Assembly: GCF_012927125.1 (NCBI RefSeq)
Contig: NZ_JABBFZ010000010.1
Coordinates: forward strand, 1-64,000
Length of the DNA stretch: 64,000 nucleotides
Reading direction: 5' to 3'
From: Paraburkholderia antibiotica
GTDB lineage: Bacteria; Pseudomonadota; Gammaproteobacteria; Burkholderiales; Burkholderiaceae
Shown here: piece by piece, positions 1 to 8,599 of the stretch
How the letters are laid out: every line of letters starts with the position of its first letter
How positions within the stretch are numbered: position 1 is the first letter of the stretch
Notes under the pieces: model-generated
The model's input: the letters and a program-made list of their open reading frames with translations, nothing else
What the model was told of the DNA's origin: nothing
Database searches by the model: none
Position numbers and translations under genes: made by a program

Positions 1-3000
1 CTGACTTCGGGAACGGCTACCCGAAGCGCGACTACGTGCGGCAAATGTGGGAGTCCGACTTCGATTTCCTCACGCGCATCTGGCGGGAATGGGGGCTCTA
101 CTACCTGTTCGACGGCATGACGCTTGTGCTGTGCGATTCGCCCGCCTCGCACAGGCAGCAAGACCATGCGTACGACCGCGTCCGCTATCGCGCAGTGGGG
201 AGCCGGAATGTCGAAGAGGAGCACATCTACCGACTCGAGATGTCGCGGCGTATCACGAGCGGCAAGGTCCGTCTCGCCGATTACGACTACACGCGTCCGG
301 GCGCATCGCTCGAGGGCGAATTCGCGAGCTACAGCGACAGTGCGCACGACGATATCGGACAGCGCGGCTGGGGCGAGTATGCTCAGCCGCTGGCTGGCGC
401 CGGCGGATTGTCCGGTGAACGAAACAATTACGAGGATGAAGCCCGACACCTCGCTAGCGTGCGCGTCGATGCGATGCGCTGCCGGGGGCGGCGGCTGAAG
501 GGACGCGGCAATCTTCGCGGACTGACGACGGGTAAGACGTTCTGGCTCGAAGAGCATCCACAGCGGGAAATCAATGCGGAGTATCTGGTCGTGTCGACGA
601 CGCTCGATATCCGCAATGCCGCGCAGAGCACAGAGTCACCTTCTCTCAATCCGCGCGATACCGATGACGACGACTCGCGCGATTGCATAACCGATTTCGT
701 CCTGCAACCAGCCAATACGTTCTTCCGGAACAGACCGAAGAAGAAGCCACACTGCGCGAGCGAAACGGCGATCGTGGTGGCACCGCCGAACCAGCCGCTC
801 TGGGTCGACGGTTACGCGCGCGTGAAGGTCCGCTTCGTGTGGGACCGCGAGAGCGCAAAAGACGAACACGCGAGCTGCTGGCTACGTGTGTCCTCGCCAT
901 GGCAGGGCAACGGATTCGGCGCGATCTGGCTGCCGCGCACCGGCCAGGAGGTCACGATCGGCTATCACGAAGGCGATCCGGACAAGCCGTACGTCTCGGA
1001 CCGGATGGTCAACGCGTGGAATCAGCCGCCGTGGAAGCTGCCGGATAACCAGGCGCTGTCGGGCATGCTCAGTCGCGATCTCGCCGGCAGTCGCTCCAGT
1101 CACCTCGTACTCGACGACACACCAGGCCAGTTGCAGACACAACTCGCCAGCGATCACGCGCAGTCGCGCCTCGTACTCGGCTACAACACGCGCATCGTGC
1201 GCGAGGCGGGACGTCAGCAGGCACGCGGCATCGGCTGGGAACTGGCGACCGATGCATGGGGTGTCGCGCGCGCCGGCCAGGGCATGCTGATTACCACCGA
1301 CGCGCGTGACGGCGCGAGCGCACCCGCGAAGGACATGGGCGAGACGGTGGCACGGCTCTCGCAGGCGCGCGATATCCATGAACGCGTCGCGGGTCTCGCG
1401 CGACAGCACGAAGCGCAGGAAGCGCGGACGGATCAGCGCGATGTGTCGAAGGCGATCCGTGCGCAGAACGACGCGATACGTGGGAGCGTGGCGAATGCGG
1501 AGCGGCCGTTTCCGGAGTTGCGCAGGCCGGACATGGTGCTCGCGAGCGCGGCCGGCATCGGTCTGGCCGCGGCAGAGAGTGCGCATGTCGCGAGTGGCGA
1601 ACATATCGCGCTGACCGCGGGCGGACACGTCAGCGTCGCGGCGGTGAAAGCGCTGCTCGCGTCGGCGGTCGATGGCGTGCGGGTGTTTGCGCAGAACCTC
1701 GGCATCCGGCTGAAGGCAGCGTCGGGCAAGGTACAGATCGAAGCGCAACGCGACGACGTCGAGGTGATTGCGCAGCGTGTCGTGAACATCATCAGCCGAA
1801 CCGGGTCGATCAATCTGATGGCGAGTCGGGAGATCGTGTTTCACGCGGGCAGCACGAGAGTGGTGATCGATGCGCAAGGCTATCGGGTCTATACCGAGGG
1901 CGAGCATCTCGTGCATGCGGCGAGTCATCGAGAGTTTGAGCCGGCGGCGTGGCCGGTCAGTATGCCGGTCACGACGGCGAAACCCGGCAGGCTCGCGGCG
2001 CATCATGTTCTGATCGAACACGATAGCGGCTACGCACTGGCGAACCAGCCGTATCGGATCACGCTCGACGATGGTCAGGTGATCTCGGGTGTGACCAATG
2101 CGCTCGGCGAAACGCGCGTCGTCAGTAGCAATGTGCCTGTATTCGCGACCGTCGAGTTATTGGCCGCGAGTGAGCCCGATAAGGTTATTGCGCTGAGTAA
2201 GGGCGTCGTTATCCGGGAAGCAGAACAGCCGTTTTTTGCCGGCGATGTACCGAACGCCGAAAAACGCAGTACCACGGTTGCCGGCAAGACCGTCGACACG
2301 CCGAGTCTGCGCGCGACGACAGAAAACAAGGCGCCTGAATTTGTTTCGTGCGATCCGATGAATTTCGGGCTGCGCTTTTATCACTTTATCGATGGTGCGA
2401 ATGGGGCCGATGCGCCGGCGGGTATGTCGATGCGTAAGGATGTCGAGTATCCGGTGACGAAAGTCTATACGGCCGCGATAAAGGCTGCGTTGAAGGGAAT
2501 TGATTGGGCGGGGGTGGGGTGGCCGTTGAGTGTGGAGTCGATAGAGATGATTCAGAACGCGGTTAAACAGCCACTCTATAACGCGCTAAGAACAGGGCCG
2601 TTTGGATTGTTTGGGGGCAATTCCTCGATTCCAGAAAATGGCGATGTCATGCCGAAAATTATGGTCGTCAATTCTGATCGAGCAGAACAGTACGATCTGC
2701 GACAGGACGTCAGCGCCGCATTTATGGGTCGAGACTGGCTTATTGTCGTCAATGCGAGAGAAATCGCACGCATTATCGAAGCCAGACACGAGTCAGATCT
2801 CTTGGGCAACCGCCTCAGGGCACTCGCCGATACGCTCTACCACGAAGCCCGTCATTGCCAGCAGTACTTCTGGATGCTTTCCTTGCTTCAGCATTTCCCG
2901 GATGACTACAAGGATCTGTCCGGTATTCAGCAGGTGTATACGTCGGTGATGTTTGAAAATGCATTCATAGCGGCTGGGAATACTCCGCTACCGGACGATC

Positions 3001-3338
3001 CTCGCGTTCACATCGGTTTACACAGGATGCTCGTATTTCACTACTACTGGCTGATTTCTTATATGCAGAAAAAACCAGGATGGGAATACGTGATGCGGGA
3101 TATTTCACTTGCCGAGAAGAAGGTGTATGAACTTCTGAAGGTATCTCCAGAAGCAGCACAAAAAATGGCCCAATTCGAAACCGGCTACAGGAGTCAACTC
3201 CATGAAGAGGATGCCTACGCTTGTGCTGAAGTGGTTCAGGCTTACTGGCAGAACCCTCGCGATCCTCTCGTTCGCAATCCCGGCACATGCACAGCCCAGT
3301 ACGCCGACGCTCTTAGGGCTGTCGGGGCAAGGAGCTAA
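1..3338 (+). CDS. vgrG: VgrG spike protein with C-terminal metallopeptidase-like effector domain (5' end outside window)
   Basis: Type VI secretion tip protein; the reading frame is open from base 3, so the N-terminus lies upstream, and about 1111 residues are visible. The start matches the gp27-like part of VgrG (YPKRDYVRQMWESDFDF then a REWG..YY motif). The gp5/OB-fold needle region and repeats of the DUF2345 type follow to about residue 660. An extension of over 400 residues comes next. It contains HEARH near base 2841, a HExxH zinc-protease signature, and an acidic stretch HEEDAYACAE near base 3200 that could supply the third zinc ligand. This arrangement resembles Pseudomonas VgrG2b, whose periplasm-acting protease is blocked by a periplasmic immunity protein. 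The last 137 bases overlap the next gene. Family assignment is strong; the protease role is inferred from the motif. Confidence 0.9.
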   Translation, partial: DFGNGYPKRDYVRQMWESDFDFLTRIWREWGLYYLFDGMTLVLCDSPASHRQQDHAYDRVRYRAVGSRNVEEEHIYRLEMSRRITSGKVRLADYDYTRPGASLEGEFASYSDSAHDDIGQRGWGEYAQPLAGAGGLSGERNNYEDEARHLASVRVDAMRCRGRRLKGRGNLRGLTTGKTFWLEEHPQREINAEYLVVSTTLDIRNAAQSTESPSLNPRDTDDDDSRDCITDFVLQPANTFFRNRPKKKPHCASETAIVVAPPNQPLWVDGYARVKVRFVWDRESAKDEHASCWLRVSSPWQGNGFGAIWLPRTGQEVTIGYHEGDPDKPYVSDRMVNAWNQPPWKLPDNQALSGMLSRDLAGSRSSHLVLDDTPGQLQTQLASDHAQSRLVLGYNTRIVREAGRQQARGIGWELATDAWGVARAGQGMLITTDARDGASAPAKDMGETVARLSQARDIHERVAGLARQHEAQEARTDQRDVSKAIRAQNDAIRGSVANAERPFPELRRPDMVLASAAGIGLAAAESAHVASGEHIALTAGGHVSVAAVKALLASAVDGVRVFAQNLGIRLKAASGKVQIEAQRDDVEVIAQRVVNIISRTGSINLMASREIVFHAGSTRVVIDAQGYRVYTEGEHLVHAASHREFEPAAWPVSMPVTTAKPGRLAAHHVLIEHDSGYALANQPYRITLDDGQVISGVTNALGETRVVSSNVPVFATVELLAASEPDKVIALSKGVVIREAEQPFFAGDVPNAEKRSTTVAGKTVDTPSLRATTENKAPEFVSCDPMNFGLRFYHFIDGANGADAPAGMSMRKDVEYPVTKVYTAAIKAALKGIDWAGVGWPLSVESIEMIQNAVKQPLYNALRTGPFGLFGGNSSIPENGDVMPKIMVVNSDRAEQYDLRQDVSAAFMGRDWLIVVNAREIARIIEARHESDLLGNRLRALADTLYHEARHCQQYFWMLSLLQHFPDDYKDLSGIQQVYTSVMFENAFIAAGNTPLPDDPRVHIGLHRMLVFHYYWLISYMQKKPGWEYVMRDISLAEKKVYELLKVSPEAAQKMAQFETGYRSQLHEEDAYACAEVVQAYWQNPRDPLVRNPGTCTAQYADALRAVGARS

Positions 3339-3942
3339 CGTGAAGCAGACCGTGACCGACGCACAGCGCCACATGGTGCTCAGCGTATTGATGACCGCTA
3401 TGGCGATCCTGCGCGACGATCAACCGTTCAATCCCAAGCACACGGTTTTCGGCCGCAACTTTGCCGCAGAGCCTCTCTTCGGGAACGCGGTGGGTACTGA
3501 ATATTCCTTCGAGAATCCAGCTTTTCCCAGTACGCAGATTACCTTGGTCGTAGCAGGCGACCCGACTGACCGCGCGGCCGAGCGTATGAGGGACACGCAG
3601 GTCCCGAGAGCTTTCGTGATCCGGTTCGATCCGATGATAACGGGAATCATGCGCTCGACTTTGGAAGACCTGTTCCCGCTCGACATCGGATACTGGGTCG
3701 ATGGAAAAGGAAATCGGCAGTTCGGTAATGACATGGGCGCAGTACCGCCACAGGTCCGTGTGCATCACTATCGTTATCGTGCTTCGGCGCAGCCTGCGAG
3801 TCGGTTCCCCGTTGATGTCCAACTGGTATTCGGCGATCCAAAGCCACAGGCGGCAGGGGATGACGAACCTAAAACGCCGGTGCTGATGGATGTTCTCCTG
3901 ACGCGTGACTACTTCAAACCAACGCCGGATCGGCGTCGATAG
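3202..3942 (+). CDS. Probable periplasmic T6SS immunity protein, copy 1
   Basis: 246 residues. The first 31 residues form a clear signal peptide (basic start, then RTLAILSFAIPAHA before Q), so the product should be periplasmic. That fits an immunity role against a protease effector delivered to the periplasm. I do not recognise the family. Recurrent features are an ILRDDQPF segment, FGRNF, a LEDLFPLDIGYW block and a HHYRYRASAQP block. The ATG at 3202 has AGGAG eight bases upstream but lies inside the vgrG frame. An alternative GTG at 3341 has AAGGAG at ideal spacing but would remove the signal peptide. Two homologous copies follow directly. The immunity function is inferred from position, signal peptide and tandem copying. 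Confidence 0.75.
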   Translation: MKRMPTLVLKWFRLTGRTLAILSFAIPAHAQPSTPTLLGLSGQGANVKQTVTDAQRHMVLSVLMTAMAILRDDQPFNPKHTVFGRNFAAEPLFGNAVGTEYSFENPAFPSTQITLVVAGDPTDRAAERMRDTQVPRAFVIRFDPMITGIMRSTLEDLFPLDIGYWVDGKGNRQFGNDMGAVPPQVRVHHYRYRASAQPASRFPVDVQLVFGDPKPQAAGDDEPKTPVLMDVLLTRDYFKPTPDRRR

Positions 3943-4047
3943 GGCACCGTGAGAAGCAGTCAACGCACAGGCGTTCGGCATGATGGAGTAGAGCACCGAC
4001 ATGCTATGTATGAGCTTTGCCTCTTCAGATATTTGCCTGGAGGCTGC

Positions 4048-4230
4048 ACAAAAAAATGGCCCAATTCGAAACTGGCTACAGGAGTCAAACTCCATGACGA
4101 AGATGCTTACGCTTGCGCGGAAGTGGTTCAGGCTTACTGGCAGAACCCTCGCGATCCTCTGGTTCGCAATCCCGGCACATGCACAGCTCAGTACGCCGAC
4201 GCTCTCAGAGCTGTCGGAGCAAGGAGCTAA
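4048..4230 (+). pseudogene. Duplicated fragment of the vgrG 3' end (copy 2 leader)
   Basis: In the frame equivalent to vgrG this segment still encodes the VgrG tail (DEDAYACAEVVQAYW, then RNPGTCTAQYADALRAVGARS and stop). It is detached from the rest of vgrG, and an inserted base near 4088 breaks the frame upstream. It persists because the same bases, in another frame, encode the immunity signal peptide of copy 2. Confidence 0.65.
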
Positions 4231-4831
4231 CATGAAACAGACCGTGACCGACGCCCGGCGCCACATGGTGCTCAGCGTATTGATGACCGCCATGGCGATC
4301 CTGCGCGACGATCAGCCGTTCGATCCTAAGCACACGGTTTTCGGCCGTAATTTCGCCGCACGTCCTCTTAGAGGTTCCATTGGCACGGAGTATTTATTCG
4401 AGAATCCCGCCTTTCCTCGTACGCAGATCATGTTGTATACAGTGGCCGATCCTGTCGATCACTCGGCCGATCGTACGGAAGTCAGGCAGGTTCCCACAAC
4501 CTTTAGGATCTGGTTCAGTCCGTCGATATCGGGAGTCATGCGTTCGACTCTGGAGGATTTGTTTCCCCTTGATATCGGATATTGGATCGGCGGCACCGGC
4601 AACCGGTGGCCCGGCAATGACCTGGGAACAATGCCGCCGCAGGTTCTTCTGCATCATTATCGCTATCGTGCTTCGGCTCAGCCATGGAGCCGGTATCCCG
4701 TCGATGTTCAACTCGCTTTTGGCGATCCCGACCCGCAGGCTACGAGTGACGACGAACCCAAAACACCAGTCTTGCTAAGCGTTCTCCTGACGCGTGACTA
4801 TTCCACATCAACGCCGGCTCAGCGTCGATAG
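4094..4831 (+). CDS. Probable periplasmic T6SS immunity protein, copy 2
   Basis: 245 residues, a close paralogue of the gene at 3202 along its whole length, with the same type of signal peptide (RTLAILWFAIPAHA then Q). The ATG at 4094 corresponds to the copy 1 start and has AGGAG upstream; longer upstream extensions of the frame lack this support. An internal ATG at 4231 also has AAGGAG six bases upstream, as in copy 3. The middle third (residues 95-150) diverges most from the other copies, which could reflect specificity for different effector variants. It is probably cotranscribed with vgrG and the flanking copies. Confidence 0.75.
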   Translation: MTKMLTLARKWFRLTGRTLAILWFAIPAHAQLSTPTLSELSEQGANMKQTVTDARRHMVLSVLMTAMAILRDDQPFDPKHTVFGRNFAARPLRGSIGTEYLFENPAFPRTQIMLYTVADPVDHSADRTEVRQVPTTFRIWFSPSISGVMRSTLEDLFPLDIGYWIGGTGNRWPGNDLGTMPPQVLLHHYRYRASAQPWSRYPVDVQLAFGDPDPQATSDDEPKTPVLLSVLLTRDYSTSTPAQRR

Positions 4832-4935
4832 GGTGCCGTGAGAAGCAGTCAACGCGCAGGCGTTCGGCATGATGGAGTAGAGCACCGGCATGCTGCGCAT
4901 CGAGCTTTGCATCTTCAGATATTTACCTGGAGGCT

Positions 4936-5118
4936 GCACAGAAAAAGGCCCAATTCGAAACCGGCTACAGGAGTCAACTCCATGAAGAAGATGCCTACGC
5001 TTGCGCAGAAGTGGTTCGGGCTTATTGGAAGAACCCTCGCGATCCTCTCGTTCGCAATCCCGGCACATGCACAGCTCAGTACGCCGACGCTCTCAGGACA
5101 GTTGGAGCAAGGAGCTAA
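4936..5118 (+). pseudogene. Duplicated fragment of the vgrG 3' end (copy 3 leader)
   Basis: Second ghost of the VgrG C-terminus (HEEDAYACAEVVRAYW, then RNPGTCTAQYADALRTVGARS and stop at 5116-5118), lying under the signal-peptide region of immunity copy 3. It has no start or upstream vgrG sequence and is therefore not expected to be a separate protein. Confidence 0.65.
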
Positions 5119-5731
5119 CATGAAACAGACCGTGACCGACGCACAGCGCCACATGGTGCTCAGCGTATTAACGATGGCAATGGCGATCCTGCGCGACGAT
5201 CAGCCGTTCGATCCTGAACACGTGATATTTGGCCGAAATTTTTCAGTGCGTCCTCTGAGAGGTTCAGTTGGCACGGAGTATTTATTCGAGAATTCGGCTT
5301 TTCCCGGCACGCTAATTACTGTATTCGCAGAGGCTGATCCAGCCGATCCCACAGCCGATCGCACAAAGGTCCGGCAAGTTCCCACTGCTTTCACGGTCTG
5401 GTTCAACTCGTCGATAAAGGGAATTCCTCGTTCAACCATCGAAGATCTGCTTCCGCTTGACATCGGATACTGGGTCGACTCTCATGGCAATCAGCAGCCC
5501 GGGAATGACATGGGAGCAGTGCCCCCACAGGTTCTTCTGCATGGTTATCGCTATCGTGCTTCGGCACTCCCAGCGAGTCAGTTTCCCGTGGATGTCGAAC
5601 TAGCCTTCGGCGACCCTGACCCGCAGGCCACGGAAAAGAATGCTGTCAAAACACCGGTCTTGCTAGGCGCTATCCTGACGCGCAACTATTTCGAACTAAC
5701 ACCCAGGCAGCGCGAAAAGAACCCGCGGTGA
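4982..5731 (+). CDS. Probable periplasmic T6SS immunity protein, copy 3
   Basis: 249 residues, third member of the tandem family, with signal peptide (RTLAILSFAIPAHA then Q) and the same LPLDIGYW and GYRYRASALP blocks. The spacing between the starts of copies 1, 2 and 3 is 892 and 888 bases, showing tandem duplication of one unit. Its C-terminus is slightly longer (ends in EKNPR) and the duplicated spacer seen after copies 1 and 2 is missing here, so this is the end of the array. Function is inferred as for the other two copies. Confidence 0.75.
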   Translation: MKKMPTLAQKWFGLIGRTLAILSFAIPAHAQLSTPTLSGQLEQGANMKQTVTDAQRHMVLSVLTMAMAILRDDQPFDPEHVIFGRNFSVRPLRGSVGTEYLFENSAFPGTLITVFAEADPADPTADRTKVRQVPTAFTVWFNSSIKGIPRSTIEDLLPLDIGYWVDSHGNQQPGNDMGAVPPQVLLHGYRYRASALPASQFPVDVELAFGDPDPQATEKNAVKTPVLLGAILTRNYFELTPRQREKNPR

Positions 5732-5907
5732 GCAGAATCCCACCTTAATGCGCTCTCTGCATTCCCCACCTCGCCCCCCATTGTGTCCACCCGCGCAACA
5801 GTCAATTCCTCCCCGATGGCTTACCCGCAAGCGAACCGACTTCTAAACTGCCCCCATCGTCGCGGCTGTGTCAGCTCGCATCGAGCCATCTCTGGAGGTA
5901 GAAAATC

Positions 5908-6207
5908 ATGAAATCGTTGATCGAAGCTGTCGTTATCGCCGCACTGATTGCCACGCCGCTCGCGACGTTCGCTCAATCGAATCAGACCCGCCAGCAGGAA
6001 ATTCAGGCAACTCCACGCGCCGCTCAGGCTCAGCTCGACAAGACCGACCACCAGCCGTCATCCGCCGCCGTACGCGCCGCGACCCAGAACCAGGTAGCGC
6101 GCAACAGCGGCTACGGCGCACCGGCCAACGGTTCGTCGCAGACGGGCAGCCGAATGGAGACGACGGCGAGTTCCTATTCGGCGCCGGTGGTGAAGTACAC
6201 GCGCTGA
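5908..6207 (+). CDS. Small exported protein, DUF4148-like
   Basis: 99 residues starting MKSLIEAVVIAALIATPLA with cleavage expected after TFA, followed by a Gln/Ala/Ser-rich, probably disordered mature part ending VKYTR. The start and signal peptide resemble the DUF4148 small periplasmic proteins common in Burkholderia, but the usual AEVRAEL core is not evident, so only a loose relationship is claimed. GGAGGTAGAAAATC precedes the ATG, giving a strong ribosome binding site. Function unknown. Confidence 0.7.
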   Translation: MKSLIEAVVIAALIATPLATFAQSNQTRQQEIQATPRAAQAQLDKTDHQPSSAAVRAATQNQVARNSGYGAPANGSSQTGSRMETTASSYSAPVVKYTR

Positions 6208-6650
6208 GGTGCGCGCGGCGCGCGGGTCGAAGCGCGGCCGCCTTCAAGTTGACTTGAACAGGAATGGCCTGCTTTCGCTGCCTGGTGAATGCAGGCCATT
6301 CGCGTCTTCGGCTACATCGCGTATAGCGCCCGCAATGGTCGCCTATCCTCCGCACGTTCCAGCTCATTGATTTGCGTCACCAGGCTTAACCACCGTTCAT
6401 CCTGTTCGTCGTCGAGCCGCATTGCCCTTACAGCCCCAGTACGGGTAATCACTAGCCTCCGCACACCCCCCAGCCCGCTTTCCTCCCTTTGCCAGCGCCG
6501 TTTTCCCCGACTAAGCAAATTCCTATTGCCCCCGCAGATTTTGAATAACAAAGCGTAGCCGGCGGCACTTACACTGCATTCCGAACTCCTGTTGAGCGCC
6601 GGCCCCCGATCACGCGGCGACGCTCGACGCACAATTCATTTGGAGACCTT
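6208..6650. other. Intergenic region before the catabolic cluster
   Basis: 443 bases without a convincing gene. It contains the hairpin at 6263-6300, and the promoter of the 6651 gene cluster should be in its 3' half, but no clean -35/-10 pair was seen. A minus-strand open frame (6312-6632) ends in a plausible-looking stretch of about 45 residues (GVRRLVITRTGAVRAMRL then DDEQDERWL). It could be the decayed end of a gene, but this is not strong enough to call. Confidence 0.4.
6263..6300 (+). terminator. Stem-loop downstream of the DUF4148-like gene
   Basis: Perfect 10-bp inverted repeat AATGGCCTGC / GCAGGCCATT with an 18-base loop, 55 bases after the stop at 6207. No T-run follows, so it is a candidate 3' end structure and not a classical intrinsic terminator. 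Confidence 0.4.
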
Positions 6651-7691
6651 ATGAAAGAATTGATGCTGGTCGGCACGGCCGCCAATCGTCCGAATGCCAT
6701 TGGTTCGATGTACCGTTTGAGGCCCGGCGGCGAGTGGGAAAAGCTGACCGACTTCCCCGACGACGCGTCCGTACAGGCCATCACGCCGCATCCTGAACGT
6801 CCGGAGCTACTGTTCGCGGCAACGCGCAAGGGCGTCTATCGCTCGACCGACGGCGGCGATTCGTGGACGCGCCTGAACGTGACCGACGAGACGATCCAGT
6901 TCTGGAGCGTCGTGATTCATCCGACCCGTCCCGACACGCTGTTCGCGGCGGGTGGTCCCGTCAGCATCTATCGCAGCGACGACGGTGGCGACACGTGGCG
7001 CAAGTGCAAGGCCGACCATCCGGAACGCTTCAGGATTTCGTTCGGCGATTCGCGCGTGATGCGCATCGCGTTCCATCCGGTCAATCCCGACGTGATGTAC
7101 GCGGTCGCGGAAATCAACGGCTTTCTCGTCAGCGAGGACGGCGGCGAAACGTGGCGCGGCGAAGCGCAAGGCCTGCTCGAACTCGCGAAACAGCCGTATC
7201 TGAAGAGCCGGATCGAAACCGACGACGACGCCGAAGGCGTGTTCGACGCCCATTCGGTCTGCACGACCAGCGCCGACCCGGACGCATTGTTCTATATCTG
7301 CCGCCTCGGCGTGTTCGAAAGCCGCGACAAGGGCAAGACCTTCCGCGATCTCGAAGTCGGCAAATTCGCGCCGTTCTCGTATGCACGCGATTGCCGCTTC
7401 GTTTGCAACGATCCGAAGAAGATGTACGCGTGCTTCAGCATTTCGTCGCGCAGCGAGGCAGGCGCGCTGTATGCAAGCGACGACCTCGGCAAGAACTGGT
7501 ATCGCGCGGATTCGCAGGTGAATCCGTCGAGCACGATGCTCGGCTTCGGCGTGCATCCGACCGATCCGAACGGCGTAATCAGCGTCACGCGTGGCGGTCA
7601 GGTGTTCTTCACCACCGACGGCTGCCGCAACTGGACCGAAAAACCTCTTCCGCAAGGCGCAGGCGACGCGTTCTGCGCGGCGATGCTGTAA
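6651..7691 (+). CDS. BNR/F-type repeat beta-propeller protein heading the catabolic cluster
   Basis: 346 residues without a signal peptide. It contains repeated Asp-box-like units: GVYRSTDGGDSWTRLN, SIYRSDDGGDTWRKC, FLVSEDGGETWRGE, GVFESRDKGKTFRDLE, ALYASDDLGKNWYR and VFFTTDGCRNWTEK. These are typical of sialidase-like and YVTN/BNR propellers. A six- or seven-bladed cytoplasmic propeller is expected. No sialidase catalytic residues could be identified, so an enzymatic role is unproven. Similar proteins can be lactonases or scaffolds. GGAGACCTT precedes the ATG. It is the first gene of a co-oriented set and is followed after 22 bases by an aldolase gene. Confidence 0.8.
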   Translation: MKELMLVGTAANRPNAIGSMYRLRPGGEWEKLTDFPDDASVQAITPHPERPELLFAATRKGVYRSTDGGDSWTRLNVTDETIQFWSVVIHPTRPDTLFAAGGPVSIYRSDDGGDTWRKCKADHPERFRISFGDSRVMRIAFHPVNPDVMYAVAEINGFLVSEDGGETWRGEAQGLLELAKQPYLKSRIETDDDAEGVFDAHSVCTTSADPDALFYICRLGVFESRDKGKTFRDLEVGKFAPFSYARDCRFVCNDPKKMYACFSISSRSEAGALYASDDLGKNWYRADSQVNPSSTMLGFGVHPTDPNGVISVTRGGQVFFTTDGCRNWTEKPLPQGAGDAFCAAML

Positions 7692-7713
7692 GCGAACGAA
7701 GGACGATCGAACC

Positions 7714-8580
7714 ATGACAGAAAGACTCAACGGCGTAATCCGCGCGCTGCAAACCGGACGCCGTATCGCATTCACGTCGTTCATTCAGGCGGAAGTGGAA
7801 TCGGCGGTCGCGTTTGCGCAGTCATCGAACGACGGCGTCGTGTTCGAACTCGAACACACGCCCTGGGATATCCGCGCGCTGCGCGAATCGATGCAGTTTC
7901 TGCTGCTGCGCGAGCGCATCGCGAAGGCGCAGTCGATTGCTTGCCAGATGACCCCGCTCGTGCGCATTCCGCCGAGCGGCAGCGAAATGAATCAGTGGTT
8001 CGCGAAGCAGGCACTCGATCTCGGCGCGTACGGCATTGTCTGGCCGCGCATCAGCACGCCGGAGGAGGCCTATAACGCGGTCGCCGCGTGCCGCTATCCG
8101 CGTCTGCAGAGCGCGCCGCTGTATGAGCCGGCCGGTTTGCGCGGCGATGCGCCGATGCCCGCCGCGCGTTACTGGGGCGTGTCGCAGCAGGAGTACTACC
8201 GCAAGGCCGACGTGTGGCCGCTCGCGCCGGACGGCGAAGTGCTGGTCGTGCTGATGATCGAGGACACGCGTGCAATCGAAAACCTCGAGGAGATCGTCAA
8301 GCAGGTGCAGGGCATTGGCGTGCTGCTGATCGGCGAGGGCGATCTGACTCAGGAGCTCGGCTGTCCGCGCCAGTACGACAACCCGGAACTGCTGCGCATG
8401 ATGGATCACGTGCTCGAAGTGGGTAAGGCGTACGACATTCCTGTCGGCCATCCGCACGTGACGAACCAGAACGTGGGCCGCGTGATCGAGCAGGGTTACC
8501 GCTTCCTGATGACCTATCCGAAGCGCGATTTCTCGGCGCTCGACAAAGGCCTGCAACTGTCCGGCCGTGCAGCGGCTTGA
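7714..8580 (+). CDS. HpcH/HpaI-family aldolase
   Basis: 288 residues. This family of class II metal-dependent aldolases splits 4-hydroxy-2-oxo acids into pyruvate (or oxaloacetate) plus an aldehyde or keto acid, typically the last step of meta-cleavage pathways. The expected motifs are visible: the FELEHTPWD segment (catalytic His), PLVRIPP (substrate-binding Arg), and VLMIEDTRAIENLEEI with GEGDLTQELG, which supply the metal-binding Glu and Asp. The ATG at 7714 follows the propeller gene by 22 bases, with GGACGATCGAACC upstream; the longer open frame overlaps the previous gene and was not used. The context with a LigJ-like hydratase suggests a 4-carboxy-4-hydroxy-2-oxoadipate-type substrate, which is inference. 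Confidence 0.85.
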   Translation: MTERLNGVIRALQTGRRIAFTSFIQAEVESAVAFAQSSNDGVVFELEHTPWDIRALRESMQFLLLRERIAKAQSIACQMTPLVRIPPSGSEMNQWFAKQALDLGAYGIVWPRISTPEEAYNAVAACRYPRLQSAPLYEPAGLRGDAPMPAARYWGVSQQEYYRKADVWPLAPDGEVLVVLMIEDTRAIENLEEIVKQVQGIGVLLIGEGDLTQELGCPRQYDNPELLRMMDHVLEVGKAYDIPVGHPHVTNQNVGRVIEQGYRFLMTYPKRDFSALDKGLQLSGRAAA

Positions 8581-8599
8581 AGCGAGGGGCGGAGGAATC

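Larger units (their letters stand above)
3123..5731 (+). repeat. Tandem triplication of an approximately 890-bp vgrG-tail/immunity unit
   Basis: Three consecutive units begin near 3123, 4006 and 4896. Each contains the vgrG tail sequence, the immunity gene and, in units 1 and 2, a spacer beginning GTGAGAAGCAGTCAACGC with the sequence GGCGTTCGGCATGATGGAG. The spacers of units 1 and 2 are nearly identical to each other. The segment upstream of the tail (about 4006-4040 and 4896-4930) has diverged from the original vgrG sequence but is shared by the two later copies. This suggests that one copy arose first and was then itself duplicated. Confidence 0.85.

Noticed and set aside
3949..4230. 93-codon frame between immunity copies 1 and 2
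   Set aside because: This is the detached VgrG tail plus spacer, not an independent gene; recorded as a pseudogene fragment and repeat instead.
6312..6632. 106-codon minus-strand frame before the catabolic cluster
   Set aside because: Only its C-terminal part looks protein-like and no ribosome binding site or family was found; mentioned under the intergenic region.
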